Assembly (NCBI GenBank): GCA_031257235.1
Contig: JAIRPA010000135.1
Location: 1 to 17,283 of the forward strand
Direction of reading: 5' to 3'
Origin: Burkholderiales bacterium
Lineage (GTDB): Bacteria; Pseudomonadota; Gammaproteobacteria; Burkholderiales; Casimicrobiaceae
Length of the DNA stretch: 17,283 nucleotides
Below the pieces are notes generated by a model. The model ran no database searches, had not been told where the DNA came from, and worked only from the letters and a program-made list of their open reading frames with translations. Position 1 is the stretch's first letter, and every line of letters begins with the position of its first letter. Positions 1-9,500 of this stretch are shown here, piece after piece. The position numbers were made by a program, and so were the translations under genes.

Positions 1-3000
1 GCTTGGCTTCTGTCGGTGTCTTGCGCCTCTGTGCTTTTGATTTTCGGCAAGTAGAGTTTGGACAATGCCGCCTGCAGTTTGCCGTTTTTGGTGCCGCTGG
101 CTAACGCATTTTCCCACTCAAACGTTCCCGCGATTTCATTGCCGTCCACGTTAAAGCGCCAACACGAAACCGGATGCGAGCGACAGAGCTCGCTCCCCGT
201 GCCGCTGGTCTGCGCGATGATTTTCGCGTCGTGAATGACTCCCTCCCGAAGCACGACTTCAGGCGAGACAAGATCGAATCGAATCGGGATCGACAAACTT
301 TCAAGGTATGAATCTTCTTGATTGCCCGCGAGTTGCTCGTATAAGCGATACCATTCGTTGACATGAAAAGCGGGCATCGTGGCGTGAACAACAATTTGAT
401 TGTTCGCGGGCAATCCGACTTCCGTCCCGCCCAACGTCACGGCGGCGCGCGATAACTGCCATTGATCTTTGACGCGCTCTTGAAGTGCCACCCACGCCAA
501 CGGAAATTCGTCCGCGTGATAATCGACGTACCAAATATCTTGTTTGCCTTGCGCGCGACGAATACGTAACGGCGCTTCCAGTCCTGCCGGTTTATTCATG
601 GGCGCGGGCAGGTCAATCGCAATGCCGGTCATGGGCGAGGAAATCGTCCATTCCGACAATCGCGCCGTCCGCGTGACTTTAATCGCCCATGTTGAACTGC
701 CGGACACATGTGTGAATCCCGTCCACCCGTAAACCTCTTTTAAGGTGCCCGCGTCAAAGGTTCCCTGACTTTGAAACAAGATACCGTCTTTGACATTGTT
801 TAATTGCGCGACGGCATCGCCGCCCAACACGTTGAATTTTAATTGCGGCGCGGCGACTTCTTTATCGGTGAAGGTGGCCACGCCGTTGATGTGAGACATC
901 GGCGGCACATCGGGCAACAAAAGCGCGGCGTCGGACAAACGCAAACGCCCGTTGATGATGGTGGTGGCTTCATCTTCAAGCGAGAGCGGAATATCCAGCG
1001 TTAGGTTTAAAGCGACACTTCCCTGCCCCTTTGCGTCATCCAAGAGATGATCCATCTTTTCTTTGACCGGCGTTTGCGCGACAAAATTTAAATACGCGGA
1101 TAAATCTCCCTCCGCATTGCCTTTGACCGTTAAATGCGGAAATTCGGCGTTTAACTTTTGAACGGCAACCACGGCGTCGGTCACGCGCGCGGTGTCAACC
1201 TGTCCTTTTTGAGCGGTGATGGTCATCGTCGCGTTTTGAAAAGACAAATCGGCTTCAATCTCGTGAATCGGCATCCAGTCAGGCTGATATTGCAGTGTGC
1301 CGCCCGTCACATGCGCCGTGATGGAAAAAATGCCGGTCTCCGGGGCTTCATCAAACGGAAAATGGCGCAGCTCCCCCTGCAACGCTAATGAAGCATGATC
1401 GGCGTTGCCGGCAAGAAGGGCGTCGCGCAACCAATCTCGGACACGATGCCCGACGATGTTCGGGATATAACGATAAGCACCGGTAGCTTTGGCGCGCGTG
1501 ATGTTGCCTTTTAAATCAATCACGCCCCAATGGTCATCGGCGCGCCAAGTGCCGTCTACCGTACCTTCAAGGTCATCGTTTTGTACATGCAGTTTTTCAA
1601 AGGTCAGTCCGGTCAAGCGGTAACGCTCCCACTGCCAGGAAACATTGCCGTCAAAACCGTCAATCGGAAGGGGCTCCGCAAAAATAGTCGGCAAATGAAG
1701 TTCGCCTGACTTGGTGTTGATCGTGAATTGCCCGCCGTGGGGGGCAAACACAAGATGACCGGATAAGTTTTTCACGCCCGGAACATCGCCGGAGGGATTG
1801 CCGGAGATATTGACAAGATCGACCGCGCCTGAAATATCGCTTTCCCGATTGCGTTGTGTGACCGTGAAGCTGCCGTTGTCCAACGCGCCTTGATAATGCG
1901 ATTCCGCGAATGCCGTGCGAAACGCTTGCGGTAAAGGCAGACCTTCCAACACTTCAAACAACGGTTGCAATTGAAGGTGCTTGAACGAAAGCGAGGCTTC
2001 TTGGGCGGAGGAAAGCGCGGAAAGCCAATCCACGGTTTTGACGGTTTGATCGGTTTTGATGATCAGCGTGACATCCGAGGGCGGCAACAAAGAACCGTTG
2101 CCGCTCAAAAACGTAAAGTTGCGCGCGGCAATGGTGTAGCGCGCCAAGGCGGTGTCGCCGGAAGTTTCCACGATTTCCCGCTTGCCGGTTAAACGCCCGC
2201 TTGCCTCTTTGAAGTGAAGCAGCGGCAATTCGGCGGCGTTTTCTTTTTCGGCATCGGTGGTGCCCCATTCGTCGGGAAGCAAACGCACGGCGGCATCGGT
2301 GAGTTGAATGTCTAGCGTGAAGTTCGTGATTTCACGCTGAACCACCGTCACGCTGTTTTCAAATTGCCCCTTGCCGCTTTTGACATTGAAGGGAAAATCA
2401 AACCATTGCGTTAAATCTTTAAAGTCCACGTCTTTGACGCGAAAAATCCAACGCCACGCATGATTGGGATTCAACAATCGGGATATGGGTTGCCCTTGAA
2501 CGTGAAAAGAAATCGGCGGTTCGGCGGGGGCAGCGGATGCCGCATCGTCGGAAGTGCCATCGGTCTGATGCGTGTGAAACACTCCGGAAAAGGTCATGGC
2601 GTTTCGTCTGCCCACCAGGGAAAAATCACGAACCCGTAAGGGCGGCGCCTGACGTTTTTCATCAATCCAATCCACCGAACCCTTGGTGATTTCCATCGAC
2701 GATTGACGCCTGAGCCACTCGGTCAACGTAAAACCGGAATCCTGCGCATTCTTACCCGCTTTTGCAGAGATGACCGAGCCGCCGACGATGATTTGATTGT
2801 CGGCGTTGCGGCGGATCACCAAACGAGGCGCGTTGATGAGGAGCTTTTTAAAGCGCACGTCTCTGTAGAAAAGCGACTGCCAGCTCACCAGCATCGTGAC
2901 ATCGGGGAGGTCGATCTGCGGCACAAGTTCGCCCAAATCTGCCTCGTGATAATTCACAACGGGATCATAAACCCTTAAATCTTTAATGATCAATTCGGGA

Positions 3001-3215
3001 TTCCACCCGTCCCAGCCCACCGTCAAACTGCCGATCGTGACGGGTTGCCCGATTTGACGGGCAAGCAGATTGGTGACGAGATGAGGATTTTGCCCGCAGT
3101 AGGGCAATACATAAAACCGCGTGACTAAAACCGCGAAGATCGAAAAAAGAAAACAGGCAACTGCCGCGACGAGAAGCGCGATGCCGGTTTTCCGAATAAA
3201 CGACACGGTTTTCAA
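1..3215 (-). CDS. yhdP: YhdP family AsmA-like envelope protein (3' end outside window)
   Basis: About 1071 residues are readable without a stop, and the gene continues past base 1. There is no ATG at the 5' end. I chose TTG at 3215, giving MKTVSFIRKTGIALL, because GAAG lies five bases upstream and a single membrane anchor follows (residues ~11-31, rich in A/V/L/F). GTG at 3206 is the alternative. The remainder is a long beta-rich AsmA-like/DUF3971 body; the motif YRYIPNIVGHRVRDWL at residues ~581-596 is typical of the YhdP (TIGR02099) family, and the last visible stretch (LQAALSKLYLPK) belongs near the C-terminal part. E. coli YhdP has 1266 residues, so roughly 200 are probably missing. From the family: an inner-membrane-anchored periplasmic protein implicated in moving phospholipid to the outer membrane. 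It is divergent from glnE, an order known in Burkholderiales. Family assignment is firm; the start is less so. Confidence 0.92.
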   Translation of the reverse strand, partial: MKTVSFIRKTGIALLVAAVACFLFSIFAVLVTRFYVLPYCGQNPHLVTNLLARQIGQPVTIGSLTVGWDGWNPELIIKDLRVYDPVVNYHEADLGELVPQIDLPDVTMLVSWQSLFYRDVRFKKLLINAPRLVIRRNADNQIIVGGSVISAKAGKNAQDSGFTLTEWLRRQSSMEITKGSVDWIDEKRQAPPLRVRDFSLVGRRNAMTFSGVFHTHQTDGTSDDAASAAPAEPPISFHVQGQPISRLLNPNHAWRWIFRVKDVDFKDLTQWFDFPFNVKSGKGQFENSVTVVQREITNFTLDIQLTDAAVRLLPDEWGTTDAEKENAAELPLLHFKEASGRLTGKREIVETSGDTALARYTIAARNFTFLSGNGSLLPPSDVTLIIKTDQTVKTVDWLSALSSAQEASLSFKHLQLQPLFEVLEGLPLPQAFRTAFAESHYQGALDNGSFTVTQRNRESDISGAVDLVNISGNPSGDVPGVKNLSGHLVFAPHGGQFTINTKSGELHLPTIFAEPLPIDGFDGNVSWQWERYRLTGLTFEKLHVQNDDLEGTVDGTWRADDHWGVIDLKGNITRAKATGAYRYIPNIVGHRVRDWLRDALLAGNADHASLALQGELRHFPFDEAPETGIFSITAHVTGGTLQYQPDWMPIHEIEADLSFQNATMTITAQKGQVDTARVTDAVVAVQKLNAEFPHLTVKGNAEGDLSAYLNFVAQTPVKEKMDHLLDDAKGQGSVALNLTLDIPLSLEDEATTIINGRLRLSDAALLLPDVPPMSHINGVATFTDKEVAAPQLKFNVLGGDAVAQLNNVKDGILFQSQGTFDAGTLKEVYGWTGFTHVSGSSTWAIKVTRTARLSEWTISSPMTGIAIDLPAPMNKPAGLEAPLRIRRAQGKQDIWYVDYHADEFPLAWVALQERVKDQWQLSRAAVTLGGTEVGLPANNQIVVHATMPAFHVNEWYRLYEQLAGNQEDSYLESLSIPIRFDLVSPEVVLREGVIHDAKIIAQTSGTGSELCRSHPVSCWRFNVDGNEIAGTFEWENALASGTKNGKLQAALSKLYLPKIKSTEAQDTDRSQ

Positions 3216-3302
3216 GATGACTTCAAAATAAAAATAAAACGGTTGGCAATGTAAGTGTCAAATTTAAAGCGCGCTTGGCAAACGTGTGGCACAATTTGAA
3301 AC

Positions 3303-3317
3303 CTTTGTAAAACAAAG
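3303..3317. repeat. Palindrome CTTTGTAAAACAAAG, copy 1
   Basis: CTTTGT and ACAAAG form a perfect 6-bp stem around AAA. The identical 15-mer recurs 81 bases further on. The flanks of the two copies differ except for short stretches. It could be a regulator's operator or part of a dispersed intergenic repeat; the sequence alone does not decide. Confidence 0.7.
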
Positions 3318-3383
3318 TGCTGTCGTTTTGCATAGGGGGTTTTAGTCTCCCCGTCCAAACACGCGGTTTTTAAAAGCCTCGCC

Positions 3384-3398
3384 CTTTGTAAAACAAAG
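3384..3398. repeat. Palindrome CTTTGTAAAACAAAG, copy 2
   Basis: This is an exact second copy of the 15-base palindrome at 3303-3317. It lies ~96 bases before the earliest possible glnE start and ~169 bases before the yhdP start. It has no run of T on either side that would make a clear terminator. Confidence 0.7.
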
Positions 3399-3550
3399 CC
3401 CGACATTGTGTCCGTGTTTTTTTAAAGGTCTTCCTTTGAAAGTTTTGCCAAGGTGACGTTGATATTATTCTACCTATTTAGTGCCGAAGATGCGTGATTT
3501 TCTCCGATGACGGCACGATTAAACTTAACTTTTTCTCATTTTTATCGATT

Positions 3551-6265
3551 ATGGAATTATCGGAAGCGCTCTCAATAAGTGCCTACGCGCAAAGAATGGT
3601 CAACGCAAGACCGGAATATTTGGCGGCTTGGGAGCGCGCGCCTGACGCGCCGTTGGATTGGGTAACCACGGTGGAAGCACCGATTGCCGAGGCCGTTTCC
3701 TCCGGCAATGCCGATTGGCTCAACACCACCCTTCGACAAACCCGCCAAAAGCTCATGCTCAACATCATGGCGCGTGATCTTTTGGGCATTGCCTCTTTGG
3801 ATGAAGTCTGTGGGACGATGTGTCGATTTGCGGACACCGTGGTGCGCGCCGCGTTGAATTTTCATGGAGCCAATGTCACGGAAACGCGCGGGACGCCTAA
3901 AAACGCCGACGGCGAACCGCAGTCTTTGATCGTGGTGGGGATGGGCAAATTAGGCGGCGGGGAATTAAACGTTTCTTCCGACATTGATCTGGTTTTTTTG
4001 TATCCCGAAGAAGGCGAGACTGACGGCGAACGCGCGATCAGCAATCACGAATATTTTAAAAGGGTCGGGCAACGGGTGATCGCCACCTTAGACGAACTCA
4101 CGGCGGACGGCTTTGTCTTTCGGGTAGACATGCGCTTGCGCCCGCACGGAGATTCCGCGCCGCTGGCTGTATCTTATGACGCTTTTGAGCAATATTTGTT
4201 GACGCAAGGGCGAATGTGGGAACGTTATGCGTGGTTGAAGGGACGCCCCTTGACCGGAAGCGATAAAGATCACGCCGCCTTGACGCAATTGATCACGCCT
4301 TTTGTTTATCGAAAATATTTAGACTTTGACGCTTATGAAGGTTTGCGCGACGTGCGTGAACAAATTCGTCGTGAGGGAGAGAAGCGAAACTACGCGGACA
4401 ATATTAAATTGGGCATGGGCGGCATCCGCGAAATCGAATTCATCGCACAGGCGCAGCAAATTGTTCGCGGCGGAAGAAACCCCGCTTTGCGCGTGCGCGG
4501 CACGCAAGACGCCTTGCGTGTGTTGGCGGCACAACAAATGATTCCCGCCGACACGGTGGCGCAATTATTGGAGGCGTATGTTTTTTTGCGCAAGTTAGAG
4601 CATCGCTTACAGTACCGCGAAGACCAAGCCACCCAAACCTTGCCGCAAGATGCAGACATCAGAAAAACCATTGCGTTTTCCATGGGGTTTGATTCCACCG
4701 ACGCCTTTTTGGAGTGTCTTGCCCTGCACCGCGAACGCGTTGCCCGTCATTTCAGTGACCTCTTGGGCACCACGCCCGTTGCCGAATCCGCCAAAAGTCA
4801 CGGTGTCTCCCTCACCGATGATCCTCATCCTGTGGACATCGGTCAGGAACATTTCGTTCGCGCGGGGTTTGACGATCCCGAAGCGGCGGCACAATATGTA
4901 TCGAGGTATCAATCCGGCGGGCGTTTCACACAATTGCCGGCGCGGTCGCAGGAACGCGCATTGGCGTTGATCAAACAATCCGTCACGGTGGCCAAAGAAG
5001 AGGCGGGCTTGTCGCGTCACGCGCCTGATGCCTTATTTTTCGCGCTTTTTTCGTTCTTGGAAACCATCAGTCGCAGAAGCGCGTATTTGGCGTTGTTGTC
5101 CGAACACACACAGGTCTTGCCGATGATCGCCCGATTGGTGGGCGCCTCCTCGTGGGCGGCAGAATACTTAAACCGACATCCAATCTTATTGGACGAACTG
5201 TTGATGCCTCATGTTTTGTTGGCGGAACCCGATTGGATCGCGTGGCGACAAGAATTATCCGAAAAACTTGCCGATTGCGCCGGCGACACCGAGCGTCAAA
5301 TGGACGAGTTAAGGCATTTTCAACACGCGCAAACCTTTCGATTGTTGGCGCAGGATTTAGCCGGCACTTTGACCGTCGAGCGGCTTGCCGATCATTTAAC
5401 GGCATTGGCGGATTTGATCTTGGAAACCACGATGAACGCCTGCTGGGCGATGTTGTCGAAAGACGACATCCGTCCGCGTTTTGCCGTCATCGGTTACGGC
5501 AAATTAGGCAGTAAAGAAATGAGCTACGGCTCTGATCTGGATTTGGTTTTTTTGTACGAGACAAGCGACACCGACGATGAACGCATGGAACAACGCTACA
5601 CGCGATTGGCGCAACGCATCAACTCATGGTTAAACAGCACGACCGCCGCGGGCAATCTTTACGCCACCGATTTGCGATTGCGTCCCGACGGCGGTAGCGG
5701 GATGTTTGTGACTTCATGGGAGGGGTTCATCAAGTATCAAAACGAAAAAGCGTGGACGTTTGAACATCAGGCTTTAACGCGCGCGCGCTTTGTGGCGGGA
5801 GACAGCGAATTAGGCGGCAGATTCATGCGCGAACGCGCGGCCATCCTGCAACGCCCACGCAAGCCCTCAACGCTTGTGGAGGAAGTGGTGGCGATGCGTG
5901 AACGCATGTATGAAGCGCACACCTCTCGTGACGCGGAAAACTTTCACTTAAAACAAGACGAAGGCGGCATGATTGACATAGAGTTCATTGTTCAATATCT
6001 CATTTTAGCCAACGCGCACCAATATCCGATATTAACCCGCAACACCGGCAACGTCGCCCTTTTATCCAGCGCGGCGGCTTTGGGGTTGATCGACAAAAAA
6101 GACGCCGATGCCGTATCCAACGCTTATCGAACTTTTCGCCGCTTAACTCACGCCTGCCAATTACAAGGCAGAGAAGCCAAAGTCCCGCAAAAAAGCGTGA
6201 CCGCCGAGCGGGAAGCCGTCAGCCGACTTTGGAGGAGGGTGATTGGGGGGGGCGCCCAAAAGTGA
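3551..6265 (+). CDS. glnE: Bifunctional glutamine synthetase adenylyltransferase/adenylyl-removing enzyme
   Basis: GlnE attaches AMP to, and removes it from, a tyrosine of glutamine synthetase in the cytoplasm, in response to PII and glutamine, thereby tuning ammonia assimilation. From ATG 3551 the protein has 904 residues (E. coli 946). Two nucleotidyltransferase domains are visible. The N-terminal one has GMGKLGGGELNVSSDIDL at ~130-147 with D144/D146, and its following helical domain has GGIREIEF at ~290. The C-terminal one has GYGKLGSKEMSYGSDLDL at ~648-665 with D662/D664, and its helical domain has GGMIDIEF at ~805. In the family the N-terminal half deadenylylates and the C-terminal half adenylylates. 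The frame is open back to GTG 3494 (+19 residues). I prefer 3551 because MELSEALSISAYAQRM resembles family N-termini, although neither start has a strong ribosome site. The last residues (GGGAQK) and the stop are encoded by a hairpin repeat. Confidence 0.97.
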   Translation: MELSEALSISAYAQRMVNARPEYLAAWERAPDAPLDWVTTVEAPIAEAVSSGNADWLNTTLRQTRQKLMLNIMARDLLGIASLDEVCGTMCRFADTVVRAALNFHGANVTETRGTPKNADGEPQSLIVVGMGKLGGGELNVSSDIDLVFLYPEEGETDGERAISNHEYFKRVGQRVIATLDELTADGFVFRVDMRLRPHGDSAPLAVSYDAFEQYLLTQGRMWERYAWLKGRPLTGSDKDHAALTQLITPFVYRKYLDFDAYEGLRDVREQIRREGEKRNYADNIKLGMGGIREIEFIAQAQQIVRGGRNPALRVRGTQDALRVLAAQQMIPADTVAQLLEAYVFLRKLEHRLQYREDQATQTLPQDADIRKTIAFSMGFDSTDAFLECLALHRERVARHFSDLLGTTPVAESAKSHGVSLTDDPHPVDIGQEHFVRAGFDDPEAAAQYVSRYQSGGRFTQLPARSQERALALIKQSVTVAKEEAGLSRHAPDALFFALFSFLETISRRSAYLALLSEHTQVLPMIARLVGASSWAAEYLNRHPILLDELLMPHVLLAEPDWIAWRQELSEKLADCAGDTERQMDELRHFQHAQTFRLLAQDLAGTLTVERLADHLTALADLILETTMNACWAMLSKDDIRPRFAVIGYGKLGSKEMSYGSDLDLVFLYETSDTDDERMEQRYTRLAQRINSWLNSTTAAGNLYATDLRLRPDGGSGMFVTSWEGFIKYQNEKAWTFEHQALTRARFVAGDSELGGRFMRERAAILQRPRKPSTLVEEVVAMRERMYEAHTSRDAENFHLKQDEGGMIDIEFIVQYLILANAHQYPILTRNTGNVALLSSAAALGLIDKKDADAVSNAYRTFRRLTHACQLQGREAKVPQKSVTAEREAVSRLWRRVIGGGAQK

Positions 6266-6282
6266 AAACCTACTTTTGGGCG
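6253..6282 (+). terminator. Hairpin over the glnE stop codon
   Basis: CGCCCAAAAGT (6253-6263) pairs perfectly over 11 bp with ACTTTTGGGCG (6272-6282), around the loop GAAAACCT. The glnE stop TGA (6263-6265) straddles the stem and loop. No T run follows, so intrinsic termination is uncertain. The same stem recurs at 6490 and 13934. Confidence 0.6.
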
Positions 6283-6291
6283 GTGAGTGTT

Positions 6292-6328
6292 ACCCCAAAA
6301 GTACCGGCAAAGCCGGATACTTTTGGGT
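6292..6328. repeat. Nested hairpin, outer CCCAAAAGTA stem and inner CCGGC stem
   Basis: The outer arms CCCCAAAAGTA and TACTTTTGGG enclose an inner CCGGC-AAA-GCCGG stem with one bulged A. This gives about 15 paired positions. It lies 9 bases after the preceding hairpin and may serve as a second terminator for glnE. It belongs to the same modular family as 6446-6477. Confidence 0.65.
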
Positions 6329-6359
6329 AGAAAATGCGGAACACGCGCCGCGCCTTCGA

Positions 6360-6380
6360 TCAGGAATCAGGAATCAGAGC
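6360..6380. repeat. TCAGRRN heptamer array, 3 units
   Basis: TCAG occurs at 6360, 6367 and 6374, exactly 7 bases apart (TCAGGAA, TCAGGAA, TCAGAGC). It is the short counterpart of the six-unit array at 13736. Confidence 0.7.
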
Positions 6381-6386
6381 GTCGTC

Positions 6387-6427
6387 ATTCTGCGCGTAGT
6401 TTGCTTTAGCAAACGAAGTCGCAGAAT
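6387..6427. repeat. Two-tier hairpin ATTCTGCG...CGCAGAAT, copy A
   Basis: The outer 8-bp arms ATTCTGCG (6387-6394) and CGCAGAAT (6420-6427) enclose an inner 6-bp stem GTTTGC/GCAAAC (6399-6404, 6409-6414) with the loop TTTA. The outer arms and the CG..GAAGT flanks match copy B at 13784, while the inner stem has a different sequence. Confidence 0.75.
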
Positions 6428-6445
6428 CCAAGCCGCCGTTTATAC

Positions 6446-6477
6446 AAAAAAGTATCGGGCTTTGCCCGTACTTTTTT
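6446..6477. terminator. Hairpin AAAAAAGTA-GGGC-TTT-GCCC-TACTTTTTT
   Basis: The A-rich arm, a G/C core (TCGGGC/GCCCG) and the T-rich arm make this look like a bidirectional rho-independent terminator. In the minus direction it lies beyond the 6490-6519 hairpin and would backstop the autotransporter transcript. It also faces readthrough from glnE. It is identical to 13890-13921. Confidence 0.65.
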
Positions 6478-6489
6478 GCCACTTCCTAC

Positions 6490-6519
6490 CGCCCAAAAGT
6501 AGGGGTTTACTTTTGGGCG
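6490..6519 (-). terminator. Hairpin downstream of the autotransporter gene
   Basis: CGCCCAAAAGTA and TACTTTTGGGCG form a 12-bp perfect stem around GGGGTT. It begins 9 bases after the autotransporter stop codon (read on the minus strand). No T run directly follows; the A/T-armed hairpin at 6446-6477 is next. Confidence 0.65.
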
Positions 6520-6528
6520 AATCCTTGA

Positions 6529-9500
6529 CTACCATCGATACACCGCCTTAGCCGAGCCGGTGACGCCGTCTCTTTTGCCGACATAACCCGTCAACGCAAG
6601 ATCAAACGACCAGCTCCCCACGCCACTCACGGAAACGCCTGCCTCCCCGATGGCCGAGCCGCCTTTTAAAGTTGCGGCGGGAATGTCCTGACCGTTGGTG
6701 CTCACCTTGGCTTTGCCGCCGAAATCATGTTCCCAGGCAAGCCCCGCATAAGGTTTGACGGATTCCGAAGCATTCCACAAATACCGCGCGCCGACTTTCA
6801 CTCTTTCGGAATTGATCGCCGAGAATTTCAACGTTTCGCCGGAGGAAAGTTGGGTGTCTTTGGCGTTTTGACGTGTCCAGATCAAGCGACCGTATAAATC
6901 AAGAGAACCGGTCTCGTTGATTTTCCACCCATACCCGCCGCCTACCTGCGCGCCAACATATAAAGCCTTTAAAGTATAGTTTGCGTGTTGCGGTGTGTTT
7001 AACACCAAAAAGTCTTCTGTCGAAAATTTATTTTCGATGCGCCCTGCCCGCAATAATCCGTTCACGTAAAAACCGTTCGGATGATCCCAACGCCCCAGCA
7101 CACCCACACCATAGTATCGAAGATCGGCATCGCCTTTGACCCGATGAGAGGGGAAAGTATTTTCGGTGTCGGCACTCCCGTTGCCCCACTCCACAAACCC
7201 GCCCACCGTCACGTTGTCTAAAGCGGTGGTTGCCCCCGTGACCAACGAAACGCCTCGTGTTTTAACCGAAGAACCGGTCTCGTATTTTGACGTGCCGCCG
7301 GAGACCACGCCAAAAAGATGAAGCCCGCGACGCTCTAAAGGATTCTCATCTTTGGCAAAGCCTTGATCGGCGGCAAGCCCGCCCGCGTCGGTTAAAAACG
7401 CCACCCCTGCCAACGCCCCTTCGGAGATCGCTTTGGCTTGGTCAAGCACGGGGTTGGGTGACGGCGACGGTGGCGTATATTCCTCGACCTCATCGTGAGT
7501 GGATAACGTATTTAAATATAAGCGTTGATCGTCCGTTAAGACATCAAACGTAAAGTGCAATGTCGTCCCGACAAATAACTCGGCTTTAGTATTAACGGGC
7601 GTGCCGATCACCTGACCGTCTGCGGTTTGAATCAGCGTTAATTCATTGCCCACTTCCCAAATCGGCGTGCCTCCGTTGACCGAAATATTGAGTGTCGCTC
7701 CGTCGATATGCGCATCTCCGCCGGTCACATACAACATCGTGTCGTCGGTGGTGAAATCATACGGCAACGGAAAGTATAAATCGGCGCCGTCGGCCATTAA
7801 AGTGCCGTGATAGTTTGCCGGCACGCCGGGCGTGATGTTTTCGATATAAAGATGATGAATCGCGGGAGGATTGTCCATCGCGATCACATCCAAGGTCGCG
7901 CCGCCGTCAAGGATGATACGGTCTGACGCCATCGCGCTGCCGGACTCCATTAAAAGCGTTCCTTCTTGAACAATCGTCTCTCCGGTATAAGTATTAACAC
8001 CGGACAAGGTTAATGTTCCCGACGACACTTTGGTCAACGAGCCTGCGTCGGAAATCACGCCCGCAAAATTGCCTTCTTGAACAAAAACCCCGTTAGGATT
8101 GACCAGTGTGGTATCCGCGCTGTCGCTCGTTAAAGTGCCGATGATACGCGCCGCGTTCGTCCCGTCGTAAGTGGCATCATTGTGAAGGGTTAAGTGGGTG
8201 CCGGATGCAATATTGCCTTTTAAGATACCTTCTTCCACGATCGTTTCGCCGGTATAGCTATTGACGCCGGTCAAATCCAAAACGCCGCCGCCGGTCTTAA
8301 AAAGCCCGCCCTCTCCGTTTAAAGCACCGGAGACGGTTGCCGTGTCGCTCACCACACGAATATCGCTTTGATCATTCTCCAACACCCAGTCTTTACTATA
8401 ATTGCCCGCGGACAATTGTAATGTCCCACCGGCAATGGTATTCACGCCCAAACCGATATTATGATCGGCTGACACCGATAAGATGCCTTGTTTGACCGTG
8501 ATTTTGCCTTGATATTGGCTGTTGTCGGAAGACGCGGCAAGCACCAAGGTGGCGTCCCCCTCTTTGACAAGTTCGGAGTTTGCCGAGTGGCTGATCAGGT
8601 TTCCCGACAGCGTTTGCGTGATGCCTGCGTTTTGTCTTAACGTGAGTTTTCCGAAAGTCTGCGCCAAAGCATCTTCCAAAACGATGTTTTGTTGATAATC
8701 GGGATCACCCGCCGCGCGGTGTCCCAATTCGCCGTTGCCGTCAATCAACAATTCCCCGTTGGTGATATGGGTCACACCATCATAAGTATTTTTGCCCTTC
8801 AAGGTTAATGTGCCCTCGCCTTTTTTGGTTAAGTCTTTGCCGTTCCAATTAAAAGCGGTGGGCGTGGAAACCGTCGTGCTGTTATCCAACGTGTCGTTTT
8901 CCCCTAGCGTGAACCCTAATGAGCCTATATCAAACGTGCCGTGCGCGTTGGCATCCGGCTTATACCAAACAAGCCCATACTCCATCATGAGATTTTTGCC
9001 GGAAGGCACGTCATCAATTTTAAGATGCACATCAAGATACCGAGATTCATCGGGGATGCTGTACGTGGTGCCGTCCACATTCAATACAATTTTGGTCGTG
9101 TCGGTGGCACCAAAACTGCCGGCATCGGTGGCCGTGATTAAATACAAATCATCATTGACGGACTCATTGCCGGTGAGATGAATATCCAAAATCGTGCCGT
9201 CCGCCAAGTCTGCCGTGCCTGCGGTCATCGCCACTTCGTTTTCATCCGAGGCGGCGTTAAACGTTAAAACCGTGCCGTTGCCGGATGAAAAAGCATCGGC
9301 AATGGCAAGTTTCTTGCCATCGCCTATCGTCAACCCGCCCGCCGTCACGGTGACACGATCGGCCGATTGCGTCTCGCCGTCAAGCGTTAATACGCCCGTG
9401 TTGCTCTTGATAAGATTGCCTAAGGTTAAGCTCGAACCGGACAACGTTTGATCGGAAGTTTGATTAAAAATCAAATTGCCCGCGCCGCTCATGGTGATGT

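Larger units (their letters stand above)
3216..3550. other. Divergent yhdP-glnE intergenic region
   Basis: This spacer must carry the promoters of both divergent genes. It holds two copies of a 15-base palindrome (3303-3317 and 3384-3398) and several short A/T runs. A TTGAAA at 3436-3441 followed by the AT-rich GATATTATTC at 3461-3470 could be part of a glnE promoter, but the spacing is long (19 or more), so I do not call it. An open frame on the minus strand through the repeats looks spurious. A seven-codon frame ATG...TGA (3490-3510) lies just before glnE. Confidence 0.6.
6360..6522. repeat. Composite intergenic repeat, copy A
   Basis: The modules in order are TCAG heptamers, a long ATTCTGCG/CGCAGAAT hairpin, the linker CCAAGCC-GCCGTTTATAC, a hairpin with an AAAAAAGTA stem, and a hairpin with a CGCCCAAAAGT stem ending GCGAAT. 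The same order and direction recur at 13736-13966. This copy lies between the converging glnE and autotransporter genes. No open reading frame of note and no transposase is present. Confidence 0.8.

Noticed and set aside
3212..3406. 64-codon open frame on the minus strand upstream of yhdP
   Set aside because: It lies across the two palindromes (which give repeated FVLQR), has no ribosome site or family resemblance, and runs out of frame into the yhdP start.
3436..3468. TTGAAA with the following AT-rich stretch as a glnE promoter
   Set aside because: The spacing to the best -10-like hexamers is 19 to 21 bases, and the hexamers are weak.
4607..5020. 137-codon minus-strand frame inside glnE
   Set aside because: It is antisense to a highly conserved region of GlnE, with no recognisable motif or ribosome site.
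8792..9181. 129-codon plus-strand frame inside the autotransporter gene, and other plus-strand frames there
   Set aside because: They are antisense to a continuous 2341-codon gene with clear domains; low-complexity repeats keep opposite frames open by chance.
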